Shown: in pieces, positions 34,258 through 43,100 of the stretch
How the letters are laid out: the number at the start of each line of letters is the position of its first letter
How positions within the stretch are numbered: the stretch's first letter is position 1
NCBI GenBank assembly: GCA_017466065.1
Contig: JAFTUV010000011.1
Location: 1 to 45,638, forward strand
Length of the DNA stretch: 45,638 nucleotides
Direction: 5' to 3'
Source of the DNA: Bacteroidaceae bacterium
GTDB taxonomy: Bacteria; Bacteroidota; Bacteroidia; Bacteroidales; Bacteroidaceae
Notes under the pieces: generated by a model
What the model saw: only the letters and a program-made list of their open reading frames with translations
The model's database searches: none
What the model was told of the DNA's origin: nothing
Program-made: the position numbers and the translations under genes

Positions 34258-34677
34258 ATGATTATCGCAGTAGACTTCGACGGTACCATTGTGGAACATT
34301 GCTACCCCGAGATTGGCAAAGAGATTCCATTTGCGGTCACAACACTTAAAATGCTCATCGAGGAGCGTCACCGGCTGATATTGTGGACGGTGCGACGCGG
34401 CAAGCTGTTGCAGGATGCTGTCGATTGGTGCAAGGCACGCGGCCTCGAATTCTATGCCGTGAACAAAAACTTCCCCGAAGAGATTGTCGAGGCAGACGGC
34501 TGTTGTTGCAAAGTGAATGCCGAGCTATTCATCGACGACCGCAACCTTGGCGGGTTGCCCGACTGGGGAGAAATTTACCGTATGATTAAAGATGAAAAAA
34601 CGTGGGAGGAAATATACAAAGGCGGTTCGGCCGAACAGGCCCTTCCCAAGAAAAAGAAAAGATGGTTCGGGTGGTAA
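34258..34677 (+). CDS. HAD-like phosphatase family protein
   Basis: 139 residues. The N-terminus IIAVDFDGTIVEH is HAD motif I (nucleophile Asp and acid Asp). RLILWTVRRGKLLQDAV provides motif II, and NAELFIDDRNLGG gives the acidic motif IV. There is no cap domain. It resembles the small BT0820-type hydrolases of Bacteroidetes, with unknown substrate. The basic tail (PKKKKRWFGW) is unusual. It follows lrgB by 69 nt and may have its own transcript. Confidence 0.85.
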   Translation: MIIAVDFDGTIVEHCYPEIGKEIPFAVTTLKMLIEERHRLILWTVRRGKLLQDAVDWCKARGLEFYAVNKNFPEEIVEADGCCCKVNAELFIDDRNLGGLPDWGEIYRMIKDEKTWEEIYKGGSAEQALPKKKKRWFGW

Positions 34678-34819
34678 CCAATAAACAGACACATACTGTT
34701 TCTCGCAGGAAACAGCACTTTCATTCAATAAACAGCCCATAAATTCCTACAAAAGGAAGAAAAAACAACTTTTTTTTAAAAAAATATCACCACTGCTATT
34801 GTTTTATATTTTTTATAGC

Positions 34820-34914
34820 TATATTTGCGGTAGAGCGTAAATATAGAACCGCACTGACATTGAAAAACATTTCAAACAAGATTTATACCCTTTGTCCGTT
34901 TGTGCCTATATTTG
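34820..34914 (+). promoter_or_regulatory. Tandem promoters of the threonine operon
   Basis: TATATTTG at 34820-34827 and again at 34907-34914, 87 nt apart, the second 17 nt before the leader peptide. The sequence between them resembles the block before the purine permease (18798-18890). TTTA lies 21 nt before the second box. Confidence 0.6.
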
Positions 34915-34931
34915 CCGTGAACATCAAACAA

Positions 34932-35039
34932 ATGAAGGAATACTATCTATACACAACATCCTCCCGAGGTACCACCATAGGCATCACTATCGGTGGCACT
35001 TGTTGTTGTACATCTACCGGTACTACCCGTAAGGGGTAG
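34932..35039 (+). CDS. Threonine operon leader peptide (35 residues)
   Basis: The peptide starts MKEYYLYTTSSRG and continues TTIGITIGGTCCCTSTGTT before RKG. It has 10 Thr, 3 Ile and 3 Cys. Placed after a promoter and ahead of apgM-thrC, it has the form of a ribosome-mediated attenuator, as in enterobacterial thrL. The stop codon lies inside the candidate terminator hairpin. Starvation for charged tRNA-Thr (or tRNA-Ile) would stall the ribosome on the Thr-rich stretch and favour readthrough, by analogy. Confidence 0.82.
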   Translation: MKEYYLYTTSSRGTTIGITIGGTCCCTSTGTTRKG

Positions 35040-35052
35040 GGATAGTATTTTT
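35021..35052 (+). promoter_or_regulatory. Attenuator terminator of the threonine operon
   Basis: TACTACCC pairs with GGGATAGTA (one bulged base) and is followed by TTTTT. The left arm can alternatively pair with the GGTACC around 34968-34973 in the Thr codon region, giving a candidate antiterminator. A second weak hairpin (GTTTC/GAAAC plus T6) follows at 35052-35074. Confidence 0.6.
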
Positions 35053-35146
35053 GTTTCTGCGTGAAACATTTTTTCAGCAACATTTTTATTAAAACAGGCA
35101 AGCGCTGCAAAAGCATTGCCACACAAGAAAAAGAATTCATCGCACG

Positions 35147-35260
35147 ATGAATTCACAGATGTTTAAATACATCGCGGAAAGGTTCCCAAAGAAAAAGAAG
35201 AGCATTTCCAACAGAAAAACAATTAAGGACTATACACACAACAAGATTAGAACTATATGA
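35147..35260 (+). CDS. 37-residue basic ORF coupled to apgM
   Basis: The frame runs MNSQMFKYIAERFPKKKK and ends NKIRTI. Its TGA overlaps the apgM ATG (ATGA). The start codon is inside a near-perfect palindrome (35133-35154), so its initiation may be controlled by structure. There is no family match by eye. It may serve only to couple translation into apgM or be chance. Confidence 0.35.
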   Translation: MNSQMFKYIAERFPKKKKSISNRKTIKDYTHNKIRTI

Positions 35261-36468
35261 AACATATAATAATATTAGGCGACGGAATGGCCGACTGGCC
35301 TGTGGAAGAGTTAGGTGGAAAGACACTGTTGCAAGCTGCCGACACACCCTATATGGACAAACTGGCCAGAATGGGCCGTAACGGAAAACTCATCACCGTA
35401 GCCCCCGGCTTTCACCCCGGCAGCGAGGTTGCCAATATGTCGGTACTCGGTTACAACCTCCCCAAAGTATATGAAGGAAGAGGCCCGTTAGAGGCAGCGA
35501 GCATAGGCGTTGAACTTGCCAAAGGAGAATTTGCACTACGATGCAATATTGTGTGCATAGAAGGCGACACACTTAAAAACCACTCATCGGGGCACATAAC
35601 CACCGAAGAGGCCGATGTTCTTGTCAAATATCTTCAAGAGAAACTCGGCAGCGAGCGCATACACTTCCACACAGGCGTTCAGTATCGCCATCTGCTGGTA
35701 ATAAAAGGCGGCGACAAGCGCATAAGCTGCACCCCGCCCCACGACATTCCCGGCAAGGAGTTCCGCCCCTATCTGGTGAAAGCCGATGTTCCCGAGGCCG
35801 AGGAAACCGCAACACTGATAAACGAACTTATATTCAAGTCGCAAGAACTGCTCAAAGAACACCCTCTGAACAAGAAACGTGCAAGCGAGGGAAAAGACCC
35901 CGCCAACAGCATCTGGCCTTGGGGAGGCGGCTACCGCCCGCAGATGGAGCCCATCGGCATAAAGTTTCCACAGGTGAAAAGCGGCTCTGTAATATCGGCA
36001 GTCGACCTCATACGAGGCATCGGGCACTATGCCGGCCTGAAAGTATTGGAGGTAGAAGGGGCAACAGGCCTCTACAATACCAACTACGAAAATAAAGCAA
36101 ACGCCCTTCTGCAAGCATTGAAAGAGGACGACTTTGTCTATCTTCACATAGAAGCAAGCGACGAGGCCGGCCACGAAGGCGACATTGCACTTAAAATAAA
36201 AACAATAGAAAACCTCGACAGCCGTGCCGTGGGCCCCATATACGAAGCAGTAAAAGAGTGGGACGAGCCGGTAGCAATAGCAGTGCTCCCCGACCACCCC
36301 ACCCCCTGCAAATATCGTACCCACACGGCCGAGCCCGTCCCATTCCTCATCTGGTACCCCGGCATAACCCCCGACAGCGTGGAAACATTCGACGAAATAG
36401 CCGCCGAACAAGGTTGCTACGGCCTTATGAAGGAAGATGAATTCATAAAAGCATTTATGCAAGAGTAA
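35257..36468 (+). CDS. apgM: ApgM-type cofactor-independent phosphoglycerate mutase / probable homoserine kinase
   Basis: 403 residues of the alkaline-phosphatase-like superfamily. Motifs: IIILGDGMADWPVEELGGKT at the N-terminus (metal ligand Asp), GSEVANMSVLGYN (phosphorylated Ser region), HIEASDEAGHEGD and VLPDHPTPC (metal ligands). By sequence it is the archaeal-type mutase family. Its place between a Thr leader peptide and thrC supports the view that in Bacteroidales this protein supplies the homoserine kinase step (ThrB is absent here). thrC starts 36 nt downstream. Confidence 0.88.
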   Translation: MKHIIILGDGMADWPVEELGGKTLLQAADTPYMDKLARMGRNGKLITVAPGFHPGSEVANMSVLGYNLPKVYEGRGPLEAASIGVELAKGEFALRCNIVCIEGDTLKNHSSGHITTEEADVLVKYLQEKLGSERIHFHTGVQYRHLLVIKGGDKRISCTPPHDIPGKEFRPYLVKADVPEAEETATLINELIFKSQELLKEHPLNKKRASEGKDPANSIWPWGGGYRPQMEPIGIKFPQVKSGSVISAVDLIRGIGHYAGLKVLEVEGATGLYNTNYENKANALLQALKEDDFVYLHIEASDEAGHEGDIALKIKTIENLDSRAVGPIYEAVKEWDEPVAIAVLPDHPTPCKYRTHTAEPVPFLIWYPGITPDSVETFDEIAAEQGCYGLMKEDEFIKAFMQE

Positions 36469-36504
36469 AAGAGAAAAGAAGAACCAACAAGAAACTGACA
36501 GACT

Positions 36505-37833
36505 ATGAAATATTACAGCACAAATAAGATTGTGAACGAAGTGAGCCTCGAAGAGGCTGTGATAAAAGGACTCGCAGCCGACAAAGGCCTTTTTATGCCC
36601 AACAAGATAAAGAAACTGCCGGCCGAGTTTTTCGAGAATATCGACAAAATGAGCTTTCAGGAAATCTCCTTCCGCGTAGCCGAGGCCTTCTTCGGCGAGG
36701 ATGTTCCGGCCGACGCGCTTAAAGCCATCGTTTACGACACACTCTCGTTCGACACACCCGTAGTTCACGTTCACGACAACATCTACTCGCTCGAACTGTT
36801 CCACGGCCCCACCCTCGCATTCAAAGATGTTGGCGGACGCTTTATGGCACGTCTCTTGGGTTATTTCGTGAAAAACAGCAGCGACAAACGGGTAAATGTG
36901 CTGGTAGCAACATCGGGCGACACAGGCAGTGCAGTAGCCAACGGATTCCTTGGCGTGGAGGGCGTACACGTTTATGTACTCTACCCCAAAGGCAAAGTGA
37001 GCGAAATACAGGAAAAGCAATTCACCACACTCGGCCGCAACATCACAGCACTGGAAATTGAAGGGTGCTTCGACGATTGTCAGGCACTCGTGAAACGCGC
37101 CTTTATGGACGAGGAACTCAACGAAAAAATGTTCCTCACAAGTGCCAATTCAATAAACCTCGCACGCTTCCTTCCGCAATCGTTCTACTACTTCTACGCC
37201 TATGCACAATTAAAGAAAATGGGTAAAGCCGACAATGTAGTAATATCGGTTCCCAGCGGAAACTTCGGAAACATCACAGCAGGTCTCTTTGCACAAGTGA
37301 TGGGACTCCCCGTCAAACGATTCATTGCAGCCAACAACAGCAACGACATATTCTACCACTATCTGCGCACAGGCAACTTTGAACCAAAAGCATCGGTGTG
37401 CACCATCGCCAACGCAATGGATGTGGGTAACCCAAGCAATTTCGCACGCATACTCGACCTCTATGGCTACAACCACGAAAATATCTGCAACCACATTTCG
37501 GGTGCCACATACAGCGACCAAGAGATTGCAACAGGCATAAAATCCCTGTGGGAAGAGCACAAATATCTGCTCGACCCCCACGGAGCTTGCGGCTACCTCG
37601 CACTGAAAGAGCAGATGCAACCGGGCGAAACGGGCGTGTTCCTCGAAACAGCACACCCTGCAAAGTTCAAGGACACCATCGACCGAATCCTTAATGCAGA
37701 CATAGAAATACCCCTGCCACTGCAAGAATTTATGAAGGGCACAAAAGACACCGTGCCTATGAGCAAAGAATTTAGCGACTTAAAGAACTTCCTTCTCAAA
37801 CAAATGCTCTACACACACGAAACATTCTATTGA
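36505..37833 (+). CDS. thrC: Threonine synthase
   Basis: 442 residues. It is the PLP enzyme that converts O-phosphohomoserine to threonine. Motifs: YYSTNKIVNEVSLEEAVIKG at the start, HGPTLAFKDVGGRF (PLP lysine), VATSGDTGSAVANGF (phosphate loop) and SVPSGNFGNITAG. The length fits the long Thr synthase group. It is the last gene of the attenuated operon, followed by a terminator. Confidence 0.96.
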   Translation: MKYYSTNKIVNEVSLEEAVIKGLAADKGLFMPNKIKKLPAEFFENIDKMSFQEISFRVAEAFFGEDVPADALKAIVYDTLSFDTPVVHVHDNIYSLELFHGPTLAFKDVGGRFMARLLGYFVKNSSDKRVNVLVATSGDTGSAVANGFLGVEGVHVYVLYPKGKVSEIQEKQFTTLGRNITALEIEGCFDDCQALVKRAFMDEELNEKMFLTSANSINLARFLPQSFYYFYAYAQLKKMGKADNVVISVPSGNFGNITAGLFAQVMGLPVKRFIAANNSNDIFYHYLRTGNFEPKASVCTIANAMDVGNPSNFARILDLYGYNHENICNHISGATYSDQEIATGIKSLWEEHKYLLDPHGACGYLALKEQMQPGETGVFLETAHPAKFKDTIDRILNADIEIPLPLQEFMKGTKDTVPMSKEFSDLKNFLLKQMLYTHETFY

Positions 37834-37844
37834 TACAATAAACA

Positions 37845-37883
37845 ACAATAAACGCTTGCCTTTAAACAGCAAGCGTTTATTGT
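37845..37883 (+). terminator. Terminator of the threonine operon
   Basis: A 15-bp perfect stem (ACAATAAACGCTTGC / GCAAGCGTTTATTGT), loop of 9 nt, 12 nt after the thrC stop. Confidence 0.85.
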
Positions 37884-37965
37884 AGACACAGGAAACTCTT
37901 TCACGCTAATAATCAAAAGGATGCCCCGTATTATAAAAAAATATATCATTTTTTCCCAAAAAAGA

Positions 37966-37996
37966 TTTGCTGAATAAAAATAAAATTGTACCTTTG
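37966..37996 (+). promoter_or_regulatory. Promoter of tRNA-Lys (TTTG-N19-TACCTTTG)
   Basis: TTTG at 37966-37969 and TACCTTTG at 37989-37996 with 19-nt spacing, 24 nt before the tRNA. Confidence 0.7.
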
Positions 37997-38019
37997 CAAC
38001 GCTTTAAGGCACAAGAGTT

Positions 38020-38092
38020 GCGCTGTTAGCTCAGTTGGTAGAGCAATTGACTCTTAATCAATGGGTCCAGGGTTCGAGTCCCTGACGGCGTA
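38020..38092 (+). tRNA. tRNA-Lys (anticodon CTT)
   Basis: A 73-nt cloverleaf: acceptor GCGCTGT / ACGGCGT (with G-U pairs), D arm GCTC...GAGC, anticodon arm ATTGA-CTCTTAA-TCAAT with CTT at the centre, and T arm with GTTCGAGTC. CCA is not encoded. It lies downstream of the threonine operon with its own promoter. Confidence 0.95.
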
Positions 38093-38101
38093 CAAAAGAG
38101 C

Positions 38102-38148
38102 AAAAGGACCGAAAATCAACGATTTACGTTTGAAATTCAGTCCTTTTT
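38102..38148 (+). terminator. Terminator of tRNA-Lys
   Basis: AAAAGGAC / GTCCTTTT arms with an inner AATC/GATT pairing region, followed by T residues, 10 nt beyond the tRNA. The rest up to 38283 shows no supported gene. Confidence 0.6.
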
Positions 38149-38283
38149 CTCTTGTTTTTATCTGTTCTTATTCTTAAAAATCGGGATATTTCGGGGTATA
38201 TTTAAGGCAAATGTTTGCAAATTATCCACCAAGAACTATGACAACAAAGCTATATCTCAACGACAAAAACCCCATCGACCATA

Positions 38284-38907
38284 TTATCTGATAAAGTGCA
38301 TAGCATCCCAAGGTTCATTTGCGGGACGACCCGGTGCTTTCTCTCCATTGGTAGACTTCAACAGCCAAGCCATATTACGGGCAAGCGTCTGCATTGTCTG
38401 CATACCCTCTTTATCCATAGCTGCCTCACCGGCCGCTCTGCCATAAACAATATTCCAGTATTGAGATGTTACCACCGGCATATTCATCATTTGAAACGGC
38501 ATATTAAGGCATTCAAAAGCTGCGGTAGCCCCGCCTCTACGGCATACAGCAACGGAAGCTGCCGGCTTTCCCGAGATTCCGGCACCATTAGAATAGAATG
38601 CACGTTGAATGACAGAGAGTAACGCTCCGTTAGGCTGGCCATAATAAACAGGCGAGCCCACGATGAGAGCATCGGCATCGGCAAACTTTTCTGAAATACG
38701 ATTGCATATATCATCATCGAAAATGCATCGTCCTAAACCTTTTGCTGCACATTGGCCACAGGCCGCACAACCACGTATGGGCTTGTTTCCAATCCATACA
38801 ATTTCACTCTCTATTCCCTCTCTTGATAATTGCTTTGCCACTTCTGCCAAAGCTAATGCAGTATTCCCCTCTTTGCGAGGACTTCCATTTATAAGTAACA
38901 CTTTCAT
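38284..38907 (-). CDS. NAD(P)H-dependent flavodoxin-fold oxidoreductase
   Basis: 207 residues of the FMN reductase/iron-sulfur flavoprotein group. KVLLINGSPRKEGNTALAL is the FMN phosphate loop. RGCAACGQCAAKGLGRC has closely spaced Cys typical of this group (it may bind FeS or be redox-active). ALIVGSPVYYGQPNGALL covers the isoalloxazine site. Electron partner and substrate are unknown. It shares fold and layout with the gene at 39198-39851, from which it is separated by a family-B repeat. Confidence 0.88.
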   Translation of the reverse strand: MKVLLINGSPRKEGNTALALAEVAKQLSREGIESEIVWIGNKPIRGCAACGQCAAKGLGRCIFDDDICNRISEKFADADALIVGSPVYYGQPNGALLSVIQRAFYSNGAGISGKPAASVAVCRRGGATAAFECLNMPFQMMNMPVVTSQYWNIVYGRAAGEAAMDKEGMQTMQTLARNMAWLLKSTNGEKAPGRPANEPWDAMHFIR

Positions 38908-38923
38908 AGGTTGTCTGTTGTCA

Positions 38924-39116
38924 TTTTAGAAGTTGTTTGATTTATATCGCCAAAATTTTTATAGAACAAGAATAGAATGTTTATTTCTTTTTTAAGGGCG
39001 TGTAGCGGGCTACATAACTGCAAAAAAGAAAGAAACAGACATTTTTGAATATAAAAAATGGCGAAACATTCAGTTTCTATAAGAAAATATTTTTTAGAAA
39101 TTCAAACAACTTCTTA
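38924..39116. repeat. Intergenic repeat family B, copy 2, with inverted ends (MITE-like)
   Basis: The left end TTAGAAGTTGTTTGA (38927) and the right end TTCAAACAACTTCTTA (39101-39116) are inverted copies, about 190 nt apart. The right 133 nt match 145-276. The left 41 nt match 10693-10733 inverted. The inner hairpin (TTTCTTTTTT / AAAAAAGAAA) is present. It has no coding capacity. Confidence 0.8.
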
Positions 39117-39197
39117 ATATTTTACCATCATTGTTATAAGTATCGATCGCGGGAGAAGCAACAATGTCTGTCTAAAATTTTTCAAAGGAATAACCTC

Positions 39198-39851
39198 TTA
39201 TTGCTTATTGTCGATAATCTCTTCGGCCATCCGTTTCCCTGCCTCGTATGCCCTTTGCAAGTCCTCCTCCCAATGTTCGTTACGCCATTTGTGTTTTGTA
39301 TCTTCCGAGAACCCACCTAATTCGTAGCTATCATATTTAGCAACCTGACAAGTATTGTAGGCAACAATATGCAGTGGCTCGCCAAGAGCCGAGGTAATAC
39401 AATACTCCATCGAACCGAAACTGTTACTATTGTTGCGGTCAGGCGTTCCGTTCATCGTTTCAACAAGCACCACAGGCATACGCTTCGGCGCGGTCAAGCT
39501 GTAATCGTTATACGAAAGCCACGGGAACACCAAACGCTCCAAGAAGGAACGCATCTGCCCTGTAACTTCACCAAAGTAGATAGGTGAGCCGAGCACAAGA
39601 CCATCGGCCCGGGCAATCTCCTCCAAAATTGGAGCCAACCCATCCTTGAAACGGCAAATATTCGACGCCCTGCCTTTGAGCTTACAAGCCATACACGACA
39701 TACAACCCTTATAGTCAAAATCATAGAGCCGTACTGTCTTAATCTCAATATCACCGGCAGCCGATTTAGCACCTTCGGCAATTCGCTGCAACAGTTGAGC
39801 GGTATTCATCCTCTTTCGCGGGCCGCCATCAATTACTATTATCCTTTTCAT
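39198..39851 (-). CDS. Flavodoxin-fold NAD(P)H-dependent oxidoreductase
   Basis: 217 residues from the ATG at 39851 (an upstream in-frame ATG at 39917 adds 22 atypical residues). KRIIVIDGGPRKRMNTAQLL is the FMN loop. KGCMSCMACKLKGRASNIC is the Cys cluster, and GLVLGSPIYFGEVTGQMRSF follows. It is related to the neighbouring reductase but diverged in the C-terminal half, suggesting old duplication or separate acquisition. The function is not more exactly predictable. Confidence 0.85.
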   Translation of the reverse strand: MKRIIVIDGGPRKRMNTAQLLQRIAEGAKSAAGDIEIKTVRLYDFDYKGCMSCMACKLKGRASNICRFKDGLAPILEEIARADGLVLGSPIYFGEVTGQMRSFLERLVFPWLSYNDYSLTAPKRMPVVLVETMNGTPDRNNSNSFGSMEYCITSALGEPLHIVAYNTCQVAKYDSYELGGFSEDTKHKWRNEHWEEDLQRAYEAGKRMAEEIIDNKQ

Positions 39852-40171
39852 TGGTTCAATGTTTACTTCTTTATAACTTATATCCCAAGCAAATGGTTTC
39901 ACCAATCTTTTCTGCACAAACAGGAAAAGAGGGTACGCCGGTTGTAAAAGTACGATTTTTCTGTCGTATCATCACCAACTATTGCAGGTTAATTGCATTG
40001 GAATAAAATATTCTTCATAGACAATAACAGTTATGAAAAATAGTAAACAATACCAATTTCTAATCAAAGTAGAACTTGTTTAATCATTATTTTCTATATT
40101 TGTATTTAAATAACCTTGGTTCTCATCAAGATTGAAAACCTGTAAAGATAAGCATCTAATAATTCAAAGTT

Positions 40172-43100
40172 ATGTCTCTTTGGAGTAAATTCATAAGATC
40201 AATAAGTGATACGGAAAATAATTCTGCCATATCAGTATCACAAAATACATTTTGCTATGCTATTATAGACATAGAAGTGAGTATTAAAGATCATAAGATT
40301 CATGATATTGGTGCATTGAGATATGACAGAGCCGTCCTCCATTCTGCCAATAAACAAGAGTTATTAGACTTCCTAAAAGGCATTGATTTCGTATGTGGCC
40401 ATAATATTATTCACCATGATGCGAAATATCTTTTTTCCAAGGACACTCACCTATGGATATTGGTTGATACGCTATACGTTTCACCGCTGCTATTTCCAGA
40501 AAGGCCATATCATCGTTTATTGAAAGATGACAAATTAATGAGTGACCAAATAAATAATCCGGTCAATGATTGTGAAAAAGCATATGATTTATTGATGGAT
40601 GAGGTTGCCCGTTGGAACATACTATCGGAAGAGAAAAGGACCATTTTTACAACACTATTACAAGGTGTCATAGAATTCGACGGTTTTCTAAAATTTGTCA
40701 ATGCAAAAGCCGGAAATGTAAATCATTTAGCAGATCTAATACGCTCTGTATATGAATGTAAAATTTGCGTGCATGCTGATATTGAATATATAATTAAACA
40801 CTACCCTTGTGAATTAGCGTATGCATTAGCTTTAATTGATACAATTGATTACCGTTCCATCACTCCACCTTGGGTACTATGGAATTACCCGAATGTTGAA
40901 TATGTTGTAAGGCTACTACGACATACAAAATGTATTTATGGTTGCAGTTATTGTAACAAAGAGCTTAACATTCATTACAACTTAAAGAAATATTTTGGTT
41001 ATGATAAATTTCGCTCATACGACGGTGAGCCACTTCAAGAAAAGTCTGTCAGCGCAGCAGTAGAGGGAAAATCGCTACTCGCCATATTTCCTACTGGTGG
41101 AGGCAAATCTCTTGCATTCCAGTTACCTGCCTTAATGGAAGGGAGTTCTGTACATGGATTAACAATTGTAATATCTCCCCTGCAGTCGCTTATGAAAGAC
41201 CAAGTTGACAATCTTGCAGAGAAAGGAATTGCAACAGCTGTAACCATTAATGGATTACTCGATCCGATCAATCGTTCTCTCGCTATTCAACGTATTATGA
41301 ATGGCGATGCTACACTTCTGTATATAGCACCGGAAATGCTGCGCTCAAAAACTATTGAGAAGATACTATTAGCACGCCATATAGTACGTTTTGTTATAGA
41401 TGAAGCTCATTGTTTTTCATCGTGGGGGCAGGATTTCCGGGTTGATTATTTATACATCGGCAAATTCATTAGTGAATACCAAAAAAAGAAAAAACTCACA
41501 AAACCAATACCTATTTCGTGTTTTACAGCTACAGCCAAACAGAAGGTTGTACAAGATATTTGCGATTATTTTAAGCAAACACTGAACCTAAACCTTCAAC
41601 TTTTTGCATCAACAGCTTCCCGAACCAATCTACACTATTCTGTCATCCATACAGAAACAGATGAGGATAAGTATATTAAACTGCGTTCATTGATAGCCGA
41701 ATCATTATGTCCGACAATAGTTTATGTATCAAGGACCAAACGAACCAAACAATTAGCAGAGAGACTATCCAGAGATGGATATAAAGCATTGGCATTTAAT
41801 GGGAAAATGAATGCTGACGAGAAAATTGCCAATCAAGACGCTTTTATATCCGATCAAGCACGTATAATTGTCGCTACTTCTGCTTTTGGAATGGGAGTAG
41901 ACAAAAAAGATGTGGGATTAGTTATACACTATGACATTTCCGACTCCTTGGAGAATTATGTGCAGGAAGCAGGACGTGCTGGACGGGATCCAGAACTTCA
42001 AGCACGATGTTTTGTATTATATTGCGATTCTGACCTTGATAAACACTTTATTCTGCTTAACCAAACAAAATTGAGCATAAGCGAGATTCAACAAGTTTGG
42101 AAAGCTGTAAAAGAAATGACTAAATATCGCATGCGCGCTTGTTGCTCGGCATTGGAAATAGCCAGAAAAGCAGGGTGGGATGATTCGGTTTCGGACATAG
42201 AAACACGCGTACGCACAGCTCTTGCCGCTCTTGAACAGGCTGGATATTTGGAGCGTGGCAATAATGTACCACATATTTATGCTACCGGTATTACTGTAAA
42301 GAATGTTGATGAAGCACGTAAACGTATTACAGAATCCCTACTATTTGAAAAGGAGGAAGTAGAGAAGGCTGTACGTGTCATTAAATCACTGATTTCTCAA
42401 AAGCATATTACCAAAGCACAAGACGATGTTGCAGAGTCACGAATCGATTACTTAGCAGACATTCTTGGTTTAAAGAAGAATGAGGTAGTATCTGTCGTTG
42501 AACGTATGCGTCAAGAAGGTATATTGGCTGATACAAAAGATATTTCCGCTTATTTGAATGATATTGGAGAGTCGGAACACAAGTCGAAACGATTATTAGA
42601 GCAATTTACAAAATTAGAGTGTTATATACTCAACAAAATTCCTGACGATGTTCTCAATATCTCATACAAACAATTGAATAATAATGCTCAAAATGAAGGT
42701 ATAACAAGTGCAACTGAAAAAGATATCCGCACGTTGCTTTATTTCCTTACAATAAAAGGATACACAAGGAAAAAAGAAGATGCAACACATAATATAGAGG
42801 TCACTCGCCAAGCTGATTTGGAAACGATTATAAAACGTTTTGAAAAACGCATAGAGATTTGTCAGTTTGCAATAGAATGGTTATTCAAACAGATTATACC
42901 GACAATAGGGGAAGAATCAAAGAAGAAGGGTGTACAATTTTCGGTCGTTGAGTTGCTTAATGATTTAAAATACAATAATTCAAATATATTCGGCACATTG
43001 CAAAATGTGCAACTTGAAGATGTAGAAGAAGCGCTGCTCTACTTGTCTAAGATTGGTGCATTGAAATTAGAGGGCGGGTTTCTTGTTCTATATAATGCTA

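Noticed and set aside
35584..37020. 478-codon open frame on the minus strand opposite apgM and thrC
   Set aside because: Lies antisense to two clear enzymes with full motif sets; its translation is Cys/Val/Phe-rich low-quality sequence, typical of a shadow frame.
38238..38291. 17-codon ORF (MTTKLYLNDKNPIDHII) after tRNA-Lys, possible integrase remnant
   Set aside because: Too short and without recognisable recombinase motif; it overlaps the end of the reductase gene.
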